Source: Nitrospiria bacterium
GTDB taxonomy: Bacteria > Nitrospirota > Nitrospiria > DASWJH01
NCBI GenBank assembly: GCA_036397255.1
Contig: DASWJH010000016.1
Span: forward strand, 1-33,410
Direction of reading: 5' to 3'
Length of the DNA: 33,410 nucleotides
The notes under the pieces were generated by a model. It had not been told where the DNA came from and searched no databases. It saw nothing but the letters and a program-made list of their open reading frames with translations. Of the stretch, positions 1 to 8,037 are shown piece by piece (the stretch's first letter is position 1; each line of letters opens with the position of its first letter). Made by a program: the position numbers and the translations under genes.

Positions 1-31
1 CCAAACCAACGATCGTGATAGAATCTTTCAT
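1..31 (-). CDS. 5' end of a leftward gene, product unknown (partial)
   Basis: Reading leftward from an ATG at 29-31, the visible peptide is MKDSITIVGL. An excellent Shine-Dalgarno (AAGGAGGG) sits just upstream. A beta-strand running into V-G-L-G suggests a Rossmann or tetrapyrrole-methylase type start, but ten residues cannot decide the family. The ribosome binding site lies inside one arm of a 9-bp inverted repeat, described separately. Confidence 0.6.
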   Translation of the reverse strand, partial: MKDSITIVGL

Positions 32-119
32 GACCTGCCCTCCTTGTTTTTGGCCCTGTATTGGGTGCAACAACTCTCCCAATATAACCCATGTTGACAA
101 GGGGCAGGTCTTTTTTTTT
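32..119 (-). promoter_or_regulatory. Nested inverted repeat covering the ribosome binding site of the leftward gene
   Basis: GACCTGCCC (32-40) and GGGCAGGTC (102-110) form a perfect 9-bp stem. A second 6-bp stem, ATTGGG (60-65) with CCCAAT (78-83), lies inside it. In the leftward transcript the 3' arm is the stretch running from the AGGAGG-type site to the start codon, so folding would hide the ribosome binding site. In the rightward direction the same structure is followed by nine T (111-119) and would resemble an intrinsic terminator with a long branched loop. I favour a 5' leader element, but both readings are open. Confidence 0.45.
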
Positions 120-320
120 AACTGTCAACCATTATGTCTAGGAGGATTTCAGGGAAAAAGGTGAAAACTCTCTTCTCTATCCCCTCTTTATAAAGGAGGG
201 GAATTTTGTAGATTGCTTTACTTATAATTTGACATGAGAAAGATTAAAACTAACCGAAAACTGATTGACAAAATAGACCCCAAAAACTACAATGACCCCG
301 CAATATCAAGGGGGAGCGGA

Positions 321-3300
321 ATGACCACACAACAAGATTTTGTACATCTGCACTTACATACACAATATAGTTTGCTGGACGGAGCCAACCGGGTTGACCG
401 CTTAATTGATCAGGCCCACCAAATGGGCATGTCTTCCATTGCCATGACCGATCATGGCAACCTTTTCGGCGCCATCGACTTTTACCAGAAAGCCAAAAAG
501 GCAGGAATCAACCCGATTATCGGCTGCGAGGCCTATGTCGCACCCAAAAGCCGATTTGACCGGGATGCCCACCAGCCGCCTTTTCATTTAATCCTGTTAT
601 CCACCAATCTTACCGGGTACAAGAACCTCATTAAATTGATCAGCGCGGCCCATTTGGAGGGGTTTTATTACAAACCCAGAATCGATAAAGAACTTTTATC
701 GGAACATCATGAAGGATTGATAGGCTTAAGCGGATGCCTCCGGGGAGAGGTCCCCCACCTCCTTGATAAAGGGTATAGACAGGAAGCGAAACAAGCGGCC
801 GATGATTATGAGCAGATTCTTGGAAAAGGAAATTTCTTTTTTGAGATTCAAGGAAATCGTCTTCCTGAACAGTTAAAGGTAAATAAAGAGCTGATTCAAA
901 TCTCAAATGAAATGGATCTTCCCTTGGTGGTCACCAACGACTGCCATTACTTGCATAAGGAAGATTGCCGGGCCCATGATATTCTGCTTTGTCTGCAAAC
1001 GGGAAAAACCATCAATGATACAAACCGGATGCGGTTTGAAACCGACCAACTCTATTTCAAATCACCACAAGAGATGTGGGCCGATTTCTGCGAGGTTCCC
1101 GAAGCTCTTTTAAATACAAAACGGATTGCCGAACGGTGTAACCTGGACCTGGATCTCAACACCTCTCACCTTCCCCATTATCACGTCCCCAAGGAGACAA
1201 CCCGCGAAGCCCTCCTTGAAAAACTCGCAAAGGAAGGACTTCAAAACCGGGTCAAGGAAAATTCAGGGGAGCAAAAACTTGACTTAAACCTTTATGAACA
1301 ACGACTAAATGATGAAATCTCCATGATCAATTCCATGGGGTATGCGGGATACTTTTTAATTGTTTGGGACATCATTCATTATGCCAAAGAAAACAAAATC
1401 CCGGTAGGACCCGGCCGGGGATCAGCCGCGGGAAGCCTTGTGGCCTATACACTTCAAATCACCGATATCGACCCTCTCCGTTACGGTCTCATCTTTGAAC
1501 GGTTTCTCAATCCGGAACGTATCTCCCTCCCCGATATCGATATGGACTTCTGCATGGAAAAACGGGATCAGGTCATTGATTATGTCATCGATAAATTCGG
1601 GGCAGACCACGTAGCTCAAATCATCACCTTTGGAACCATGGCCGCAAAGGCGTCGGTCCGGGATGTGGGTAGGGTCCTTGAAATCCCCTATGCAGAGGTA
1701 GACCGCTTCGCAAAGCTTATTCCCAATACCCTTAACATTACACTAGAACAGGCATTGGTCGATGAACCCCGAATTAAAGAAGTGGCCAAAACGGACCCGA
1801 AATTCCAGGAACTTTTAGATTTGGCCAGGGCACTGGAAGGAACCACCCGCCATGCCTCTACCCATGCCGCAGGAATTGTGATTTCCAAGGAGCCCCTTAC
1901 CGAGCACGTTCCTTTATACCGTGGAACCAATAACGAAGTGGTCACCCAGTATGCCATGGGTGATGTGGAAAAAATCGGGCTGATCAAATTTGACTTTTTG
2001 GGTCTGAAAACACTGACTGTCATCGATCACACCCTTCGCCTGGTGAACCATAAAAGAAAAGCGGAAGGGGAAACCTCTCTTCAGCTCTCATCTATTCCCA
2101 TGAAAGACAAAAAGACCTTTTCCCTCTTGGGTAAAGGGGAAACAACAGGAGTGTTTCAATTGGAAAGCTCGGGAATGCGGGATATCTTGGTTAAAATGAA
2201 GCCTGAATCTTTCGAAGATATCATTGCCATTATTGCTTTGTACCGCCCCGGCCCGATCGGCAGTGGAATGATCGATGATTTCATCAAGCGAAAACGGGGG
2301 AAAACAAAAATTCAGTATGAAGTCCCTCAGTTGGAGGAAATCTTAAAAGAAACCTACGGGGTTATTGTTTATCAAGAACAGGTAATGAAAATCGCCAATC
2401 TCCTTGCGGGTTTCTCCTTGGGTGAAGCAGATCTTCTTCGACGGGCCATGGGAAAGAAAAAACCCGAAGAGATGGAAAAAATGAAAACCCAATTTTTAAT
2501 GGGGGCAAAATCCAAGGGGTTGAAACCGAAAAAAGCCGAGAAAATCTTCGATCTCATGGCCTATTTCGCGGGGTACGGGTTTAATAAATCCCACAGTGCC
2601 GCCTATGCCATGATCTCTTATCATACCGCTTTCCTAAAAGCCCATTACCCCATGGAGTTTATGGCGGCCCTTTTAACCTGCGACATGGGAAATTCCGATA
2701 AAGTGGTCAAAAATATTAACGAATGCCGCGCCATGGGAATTCGAATCCTCCCCCCGGATGTCAATGAAAGCCAGCGGGATTTTACCGTCACTAAAAAAGA
2801 AATCCGTTTCGGCCTCGCCGCGGTCAAAAATGTAGGAACGGCGGCCATTGACTCGATTCTCAGCGTCCGAGACCAGGATGGTGGGTTTGTCAGCCTTTCT
2901 CATTTCTGTAGACAGGTAGATTTAAGACGGGTGAACAAAAGGGTTATTGAAGGTTTGATTAAATGCGGTGCTTTTGATTCCACTGGGGGAAAGCGGGCCC
3001 ACCTGATGGAAATCATGGAGAAAACCATCGAAGAGGGAGGAAAATTTCAGGAAGAAAAGGAACGGGGACAAATGTCAATTTTTGGAGGCCCCAGCCCCCT
3101 TCCCCCCCGGGATTTCTCCAATGCTCAAGGATCTCAACTCGAAGAATGGGATGATGCAACGTTATTACGCTATGAAAAAGAGATTTTGGGTTTTTACATA
3201 ACCGGCCATCCCCTTGCAGAACGGAAAGATGAAATTAAACGTCTCGCGTCCCATGCAATGGAACAACTTGGCGATCTCCGCGATGGATCCGAGGTCCGGC

Positions 3301-3785
3301 TGGTAGGGATATTGATTCACCGAAAGATTGCAACCACCAAAAAAGGTGATAAAATGGCCTATGTGAGGCTAGAAGATCTGACCGGGAGCCTTGAGGTGAT
3401 CGTTTTTCCTGACCTCTATAAGACCTGCTCTGATGTGTTAACCACCGATGCCCCACTTTTGGTGGTTGGTAATTTAGACAATGGTGAAAAAGGATTACGG
3501 TTAAAGGCAACGAAACTGGACTCTTTGAATAAAATTAAAACCCGTTTGGCCTCAAAGGTCGAGATTCAAATCAATGCCGATCAAACCCAAAGTCAGGATC
3601 TTCAAAATTTAAAGAATATTCTCTCTAAATACCGGGGTGGTTGTGATGTTTTTCTCAAATTCTCCTCCACCCATCAAGGGGAATCGGTCATTGCTATTCC
3701 TTCGGATTTAAGGGTAACCCCTACTCCCCTATTTATTTCAGAGATCGAAGGTTCCTTTGGGAAAGGAACCGTTTTAATAAAATAG
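321..3785 (+). CDS. dnaE: DNA polymerase III alpha subunit
   Basis: Replicative DNA polymerase catalytic subunit, 1154 residues from ATG 321, close to the E. coli length. I chose 321 over an upstream in-frame ATG at 234 because GGGGGAG lies six bases before it and the protein then begins MTTQQDF, directly before the PHP motif HLHLHT (residues 9-14). The palm carries GPGRGSAAGS, PDIDMDF with D405 and D407, and the third aspartate D558 in KFDFLG, matching the family's catalytic triad. A beta-clamp-binding motif QMSIF is at 917-921, followed by an OB-fold (VRLVGILI...VIVFPDLY) and a C-terminal domain. The PHP domain keeps several metal-ligand histidines (H9, H11, H13 and the TDHG segment), so residual phosphatase or proofreading activity is possible. 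accA follows nine bases downstream and is probably co-transcribed. Confidence 0.97.
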   Translation: MTTQQDFVHLHLHTQYSLLDGANRVDRLIDQAHQMGMSSIAMTDHGNLFGAIDFYQKAKKAGINPIIGCEAYVAPKSRFDRDAHQPPFHLILLSTNLTGYKNLIKLISAAHLEGFYYKPRIDKELLSEHHEGLIGLSGCLRGEVPHLLDKGYRQEAKQAADDYEQILGKGNFFFEIQGNRLPEQLKVNKELIQISNEMDLPLVVTNDCHYLHKEDCRAHDILLCLQTGKTINDTNRMRFETDQLYFKSPQEMWADFCEVPEALLNTKRIAERCNLDLDLNTSHLPHYHVPKETTREALLEKLAKEGLQNRVKENSGEQKLDLNLYEQRLNDEISMINSMGYAGYFLIVWDIIHYAKENKIPVGPGRGSAAGSLVAYTLQITDIDPLRYGLIFERFLNPERISLPDIDMDFCMEKRDQVIDYVIDKFGADHVAQIITFGTMAAKASVRDVGRVLEIPYAEVDRFAKLIPNTLNITLEQALVDEPRIKEVAKTDPKFQELLDLARALEGTTRHASTHAAGIVISKEPLTEHVPLYRGTNNEVVTQYAMGDVEKIGLIKFDFLGLKTLTVIDHTLRLVNHKRKAEGETSLQLSSIPMKDKKTFSLLGKGETTGVFQLESSGMRDILVKMKPESFEDIIAIIALYRPGPIGSGMIDDFIKRKRGKTKIQYEVPQLEEILKETYGVIVYQEQVMKIANLLAGFSLGEADLLRRAMGKKKPEEMEKMKTQFLMGAKSKGLKPKKAEKIFDLMAYFAGYGFNKSHSAAYAMISYHTAFLKAHYPMEFMAALLTCDMGNSDKVVKNINECRAMGIRILPPDVNESQRDFTVTKKEIRFGLAAVKNVGTAAIDSILSVRDQDGGFVSLSHFCRQVDLRRVNKRVIEGLIKCGAFDSTGGKRAHLMEIMEKTIEEGGKFQEEKERGQMSIFGGPSPLPPRDFSNAQGSQLEEWDDATLLRYEKEILGFYITGHPLAERKDEIKRLASHAMEQLGDLRDGSEVRLVGILIHRKIATTKKGDKMAYVRLEDLTGSLEVIVFPDLYKTCSDVLTTDAPLLVVGNLDNGEKGLRLKATKLDSLNKIKTRLASKVEIQINADQTQSQDLQNLKNILSKYRGGCDVFLKFSSTHQGESVIAIPSDLRVTPTPLFISEIEGSFGKGTVLIK

Positions 3786-3794
3786 GAAAACGCT

Positions 3795-4751
3795 ATGTCT
3801 GAATATCTTGATTTTGAAAAACCGATAATGGAAATCGAGGAAAAAATTCAAAAGCTCAGAAGCTATTCAGGGAAAAGCCCCGCAACACTTGTGGAGGAGA
3901 TCAAAAAACTAGAAGCGAAAGCCCGGGAGGTTCAAAAAGAAATCTATGTAAAACTGACCCCCTGGCAGAAAAACCAGATTTCACGTCATCCTAAACGCCC
4001 TCACCTCTCCGACTACATTCCCCTGCTTTTCAAAGATTTTATAGAATTGCACGGAGACCGTCTTTATGCGGACGACCAGGCTCTGGTGGGAGGACTGGCC
4101 ACATTTGCAGAACGCCATGTTATGATTATGGGCCACGCCAAGGGCCGTACTATGAAAGAAAAGGTTCAACGAAACTTTGGGATGCCCCATCCCGAGGGAT
4201 ATCGAAAAGCTTTGAGGTTAATGAGATTGGCTGAAAAGTTTGAAAAACCGGTCATCACCTTCATTGATACCCCCGGGGCATACCCTGGCCTAGAAGCGGA
4301 ATCCAGAGGCGTCTCAGAGGCCATCGCACGCAATTTAATGGTCATGTCCCGATTACGCGTTCCCATTATTTCCGTTGTCATTGGAGAAGGAGGAAGCGGA
4401 GGGGCATTGGCCTTGGCTGTTTCCGATCGTATTTTAATGCTTGAACATTCCGTTTATTCCGTTATCTCTCCTGAGGGCTGTGCAGCAATCCTTTGGAAAG
4501 ATAGCGGAAAAGCGGAAAGCGCTGCAGAGTCTCTCAGGATTACGGCAAAAGATCTCAGGGAATTGGGAGTGATTGACAATATTGTGATGGAACCCGCCGG
4601 GGGAGCCCATCGGAATATGGGACAGGCGGCTCAATCCCTATCCCAGGCCCTTGAGAGCCACCTCAATACATTGGGATCTATCCCGATCGACCTTCTTCTT
4701 GAGGAACGATACAAAAAATTTAAAAAGATGGGTGTTTTCGGGGAAGCTTAA
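3795..4751 (+). CDS. accA: Acetyl-CoA carboxylase carboxyltransferase alpha subunit
   Basis: Alpha half of the carboxyltransferase that moves the carboxyl group from biotin to acetyl-CoA, the first step of fatty-acid synthesis in the cytoplasm. At 318 residues it is the usual length. It shows the crotonase-like core: GDRLYADDQALVGGLA, the K-G-R-T-M-K-E stretch, PEGYRKALRLMRLAEKF, IDTPGAYPG, and the oxyanion-hole region GEGGSGGALALA followed by SVISPEGCAAILWKD. A coiled N-terminal helix of about 50 residues precedes the core, as in other AccA proteins. It starts nine bases after dnaE with AGGAAAA upstream, a pairing known in many bacteria. It ends only six bases from the end of convergent scpB. 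The beta subunit accD is not in the window. Confidence 0.97.
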   Translation: MSEYLDFEKPIMEIEEKIQKLRSYSGKSPATLVEEIKKLEAKAREVQKEIYVKLTPWQKNQISRHPKRPHLSDYIPLLFKDFIELHGDRLYADDQALVGGLATFAERHVMIMGHAKGRTMKEKVQRNFGMPHPEGYRKALRLMRLAEKFEKPVITFIDTPGAYPGLEAESRGVSEAIARNLMVMSRLRVPIISVVIGEGGSGGALALAVSDRILMLEHSVYSVISPEGCAAILWKDSGKAESAAESLRITAKDLRELGVIDNIVMEPAGGAHRNMGQAAQSLSQALESHLNTLGSIPIDLLLEERYKKFKKMGVFGEA

Positions 4752-4757
4752 AGAAAT

Positions 4758-5444
4758 TTAGGAAGGAACGTGAGTTTCCAATCTCAACTCCTCGGAAATG
4801 ATATCCGCCTCTTCTTCCTCTTCCACATTTCCTTTATCAACCGTCTCTAAAGAAGGGGAAATTCCGTTTCCGTTTTCAATTTTGGAATCGTTCTCATCAT
4901 CCCCCTCTCCTTCAGATTTGGCAATTTCTTGAAAATCACGTAGGGTGGGCAATTCCGAAAGGCTCTTTAGCCCAAAATTCATGAGAAAATCTTTAGTGGT
5001 TCCGTAAACAATGGGCCGACCCACCGCATCCCGTCTCCCATTGATTTTAATGAGGTGACGCTCCAACAACGTTTTGATGACCCCCATAGAATCCACCCCC
5101 CGGATCTGTTCAATTTCCGCACGGATCACGGGCTGCTTATAAGCAATTATGGCAAGGGTTTCAAGCGCTGGTTTGGATAAACGTAAACCCGATTTCACCT
5201 TTTCAAGCCGTTTGATCCATGGGGAACATTCAGGACGGGTGACTAAATGGTAGCCTCCGGCAACTTCCACCAATTGGAGTCCATGCCCATTTTGATCGTA
5301 TTGGTCTCGTAAGGTGGAAAGGGTATTTAAAATTCTGCCTTTGTCAATTCCCTCCAGAATTCCATGAAGCCGATCTAGGGGAACCGGTTCACCGCTCATA
5401 AACAAAAGAGATTCAACAATGGGCAACAGTTCCCTATCCTCCAT
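4758..5444 (-). CDS. scpB: Segregation and condensation protein B
   Basis: Dimeric winged-helix partner of the Smc-ScpA condensin, acting in chromosome organisation and segregation. The protein has 228 residues. Recognisable segments are IVESLLFMSGEPV at the N-terminus, LSKPALETLAIIAYKQPVIRAEIEQIRG in the first winged helix, and VGRPIVYGTTKDFLMNFGLKSLSELP in the second. The last 55 residues form an acidic, low-complexity tail (GEGDDEND, EEEEEAD), common and variable in this family. The ATG overlaps the end of scpA by 11 bases, so the two are translationally linked. Confidence 0.95.
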   Translation of the reverse strand: MEDRELLPIVESLLFMSGEPVPLDRLHGILEGIDKGRILNTLSTLRDQYDQNGHGLQLVEVAGGYHLVTRPECSPWIKRLEKVKSGLRLSKPALETLAIIAYKQPVIRAEIEQIRGVDSMGVIKTLLERHLIKINGRRDAVGRPIVYGTTKDFLMNFGLKSLSELPTLRDFQEIAKSEGEGDDENDSKIENGNGISPSLETVDKGNVEEEEEADIISEELRLETHVPS

Positions 5445-6177
5445 TTTTATGTCCCTCCCCTTGAAATAAACGAATCGGCCCGAAAGATTCCACTTGCATC
5501 GCTTTAATCAACCCTAGACGAACCAGCTCCAAAAGGGCAAGAAAGGTTACAACAATTTCCATACGGGTGTGGTCCTTTTGGAACAACATTCTAAAGGCAA
5601 TTGAATTTTCTTTTTCAATTTCCTCCAGAATTAAATTCATTTTATCTTTAACCGATAACTCCTCCATGGTGATGGCCATGGAATGGTTTTCAGGTGCCCG
5701 CTCTAATATTTCTTTGAAGGCATCCAGCAGGTCAAAGAGATTGACCTCCAATGGGGGAAACGCTTCCGGTTCAGAAGCAACGGGTGTGGGTTCCTTCCAG
5801 AACACATTCTGCCAAATTTTCTCTCTCTCCCACAATTGGTCCGCAGCCTCTTTAAACTGTTTATATTCAACCAATCGGCGAACCAACTCGGTCCTGGGAT
5901 CTGTTTCTTCTTCCTCTTCTTCAAATTCCATCGGGGGTAAGAGGGTTTTGGATTTGATGTGAATAAGCGTTGCCGCCATGACCAAAAACTCCCCTGCAAT
6001 GGCCAAATTAAGGGATTTCAACAGGGAAAGGTATTCCAAATACTGGTGGGTTATCAAGGCGATAGGAATATCATAGATATTAATCTCACTTTTCTTAATG
6101 AGATGCAGAAGAAGATCTAGAGGCCCTTCAAAAACTTCTAGCCTCACTTCATAGGGTGCGGTAGATATTTCCTCCAT
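5434..6177 (-). CDS. scpA: Segregation and condensation protein A (kleisin)
   Basis: Kleisin subunit bridging the Smc heads in bacterial condensin. The protein has 247 residues. The N-terminal Smc-binding domain is typical: YEVRLEVFEGPLDLLLHLIKKSEINIYDIPIALITHQYLEYL. It is followed by GEFLVMAATLIHIKSKTLLP and an acidic linker (EFEEEEEETDP). The C-terminal winged helix (VVTFLALLELVRLGLIKAMQ) contacts the other Smc head. The start ATG at 6175-6177 has GAAAGGGAA just upstream. It lies downstream of trpS in a leftward run, after a 137-base gap that may hold its own promoter. M50 protease-trpS-scpA-scpB is a neighbourhood seen in many bacteria. Confidence 0.95.
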   Translation of the reverse strand: MEEISTAPYEVRLEVFEGPLDLLLHLIKKSEINIYDIPIALITHQYLEYLSLLKSLNLAIAGEFLVMAATLIHIKSKTLLPPMEFEEEEEETDPRTELVRRLVEYKQFKEAADQLWEREKIWQNVFWKEPTPVASEPEAFPPLEVNLFDLLDAFKEILERAPENHSMAITMEELSVKDKMNLILEEIEKENSIAFRMLFQKDHTRMEIVVTFLALLELVRLGLIKAMQVESFGPIRLFQGEGHKNGG

Positions 6178-6224
6178 TTCCCTTTCTTTTTGGTATTTTA
6201 CAAAATGGTTGCTAAGGCGGGATC

Positions 6225-6253
6225 ACGTTACTAAAACAGGGTGGGTTTGTCAA
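6225..6253 (-). promoter_or_regulatory. Possible promoter for scpAB
   Basis: On the minus strand a perfect -35 hexamer TTGACA (6248-6253) is followed after 17 bases by TAACGT (6225-6230), which matches the -10 consensus at only three of six positions. It lies about 50 bases upstream of scpA. The weak -10 keeps confidence low, and readthrough from trpS is an alternative. Confidence 0.3.
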
Positions 6254-6314
6254 GCAGATAATCAACAGATAGTATGTTTTCGGGAAAAACCCACTAAATA
6301 TTGTGTAATAAAAT

Positions 6315-7301
6315 TTAAAGTTCCATTGCCCCTTTCACTTCTTTCATGGTTTCACTGGCTTTTTGAGATGCAAAGAGGGAACCCTCATTAAGGATTTCCT
6401 TCAGTTGTTTATCATCTTTTTCCCATTTTTTACGGGATTCCCACACAGGAGCCAATTCTTCCGCCAAATGGTCTGCAACAATTTTTTTGCAGTCTATACA
6501 TCCAATTCCCGCAGTCCTGCAGCCTTGGTCAACCTCTTTGATCTCTTCCAAAGTTGAATAGGTTTGGTGAAAGGAAAAAACAGGACACACCTCGGGATTC
6601 CCGGGATCTGTTCGGCGAACACGCTGGGGATCGGTCACCATAGTTTTTAATTTTTCCCGAAGAACTTTCTCGGAATCGGACAAATAAATAGCGTTATTAT
6701 AACTTTTGCTCATTTTCCGACCATCGGTCCCTAACATTTTCGGCGTTTTTGTGAGTAAGGCCTCCGGTTCAAGAAAAACCGGTTTATAAATATCATTGAA
6801 TCGTCTCGCAATTTCCCGAGTTAATTCCAAATGGGGAAGTTGATCTATTCCCACCGGAACATAATCCGCTCGGTAAATTAAAATATCAGAAGCCTGAAGA
6901 ACAGGGTACCCTAAAAAACCGTAGGTAGACAAATCCCGATGCACCAACTGTTGCTGTTGTTCCTTATAGGTCGGATTTCGTTCCAGCCAAGGAAGCGGAA
7001 CAATCATTGAGAGAAGCAGATGAAGAACCGCGTGATCGGGAACCTTAGATTGAAGAAAAATTGTAGATTTTTCAGGATCCAAACCCACGCTCAACCAATC
7101 GATGAGCATTTGTTTGGATAGTTCTCTAATCTGCCCTGTTTCTTTGTAATTGGTCGAAACCGCATGCCAATCGGCAATAAAAAAGTAGGCATCATAAGTT
7201 TCTTGGAGTTCTTTCCAATTTGACAATGCCCCTACAAAATTCCCCAAATGAAGTTTTCCACTTGGTTGCATTCCACTGAGCACCCTTTTTTTCCTTTTCA
7301 T
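6315..7301 (-). CDS. trpS: Tryptophanyl-tRNA synthetase
   Basis: Charges tRNA-Trp with tryptophan in the cytoplasm; class Ic aminoacyl-tRNA synthetase. The HIGH-type motif appears as SGKLHLGN and the KMSKS loop as GRKMSKSYNN. Other family segments are FIADWHAVSTNY, LLSMIVPLPWLERNPTYKEQ and YPVLQASDILIYRADYVPVGIDQLPHLELTREIARRFN. I start it at ATG 7301 (328 residues, MKRKKRVLSGMQPSG), the usual family beginning, with GGGGCGG upstream. A GTG eight codons earlier (7325) is open but has no ribosome binding site. It carries a C-terminal GCIDCKK stretch seen in many bacterial TrpS. It follows the M50 protease gene closely, suggesting one operon. Confidence 0.96.
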   Translation of the reverse strand: MKRKKRVLSGMQPSGKLHLGNFVGALSNWKELQETYDAYFFIADWHAVSTNYKETGQIRELSKQMLIDWLSVGLDPEKSTIFLQSKVPDHAVLHLLLSMIVPLPWLERNPTYKEQQQQLVHRDLSTYGFLGYPVLQASDILIYRADYVPVGIDQLPHLELTREIARRFNDIYKPVFLEPEALLTKTPKMLGTDGRKMSKSYNNAIYLSDSEKVLREKLKTMVTDPQRVRRTDPGNPEVCPVFSFHQTYSTLEEIKEVDQGCRTAGIGCIDCKKIVADHLAEELAPVWESRKKWEKDDKQLKEILNEGSLFASQKASETMKEVKGAMEL

Positions 7302-7335
7302 CAAAACCGCCCCGATTTCTGACACAGATGGACTT

Positions 7336-8037
7336 CTATATTCGAACCCCTAATATCCCCGTTGTTATGCCTTGAAGAAGGGGATGGAAAATATGGGACA
7401 TAATTCCAAAAGGATTCATGAAAACCAGAAACATTACGATCAAAAAACCAAATGGTTCCAACTGGCTTAAAAACCGGGATTGGGCATCGGGAAGCAAACC
7501 CACCATGACCCTTCCCCCATCTAACGGAGGAATTGGAATCATATTAAAAAGTGCTAACAGGACATTCCACTTAACCCCGGCAATCAACATGAGTAATAGG
7601 GGAACCAAAATAGAAGCAGTTAACCCATTCCCAAATTGACTTGAGGAAGAGAGGGTGTGTGCGGGAAAAAAATAAAGGATAACCCGAAAAAGAATTCCGC
7701 ATGCCAATGCCAGAAGAAGATTCACTCCAGGACCCGCACCTGCCACATAAACCATATCCCGCTTGGGGTGCCTTAGATTAGCAAAATTGACCGGGACCGG
7801 TTTGGCATATCCAATGACAAAGCCGGTGCTGATAAATAAAAAAATGGGAATTAGAATGGTTCCGAAGATATCAATGTGTGCAATGGGATTTAAGGTAAGA
7901 CGCCCGAGGTGCTTCGCTGTGGGATCACCCAGTTTATTGGCCACAAACCCATGGGCCGCTTCATGCAGTGTAATGGCCAGTAAAACAGGAATAGAAATAA
8001 TACTAATTTGCCGAATAATTTCAGGCAGGTCATTCAC
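7336..8037 (-). CDS. Site-2 protease family (M50B) integral membrane metalloprotease
   Basis: Polytopic membrane protein of 233 residues, in the compact YwhC-like branch of site-2 proteases without PDZ domains. The zinc motif HExxH appears as LHEAAHGF in the first membrane segment. The third ligand motif is PIPPLDGGRV near residue 175, and the conserved NP-I-AHID segment lies between. Four to five hydrophobic stretches are visible. The start is a GTG whose last two bases overlap the stop of pycB (GTGA, 8034-8037), with GCGGGG upstream, so translation is probably coupled. The substrate is unknown; in many genomes this gene precedes trpS and scpAB. Confidence 0.9.
   Translation of the reverse strand: MNDLPEIIRQISIISIPVLLAITLHEAAHGFVANKLGDPTAKHLGRLTLNPIAHIDIFGTILIPIFLFISTGFVIGYAKPVPVNFANLRHPKRDMVYVAGAGPGVNLLLALACGILFRVILYFFPAHTLSSSSQFGNGLTASILVPLLLMLIAGVKWNVLLALFNMIPIPPLDGGRVMVGLLPDAQSRFLSQLEPFGFLIVMFLVFMNPFGIMSHIFHPLLQGITTGILGVRI

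Noticed and set aside
180-202. TCCCCTC/GAGGGGA hairpin upstream of dnaE as a terminator
   Set aside because: It has a seven-pair stem but no T tract in either direction, and no gene end is nearby. It is possibly just a leader hairpin.
234-320. 29-residue N-terminal extension of DnaE
   Set aside because: The extension is not family-like and lacks a ribosome binding site, whereas ATG 321 has a good one and starts at the conserved PHP region.
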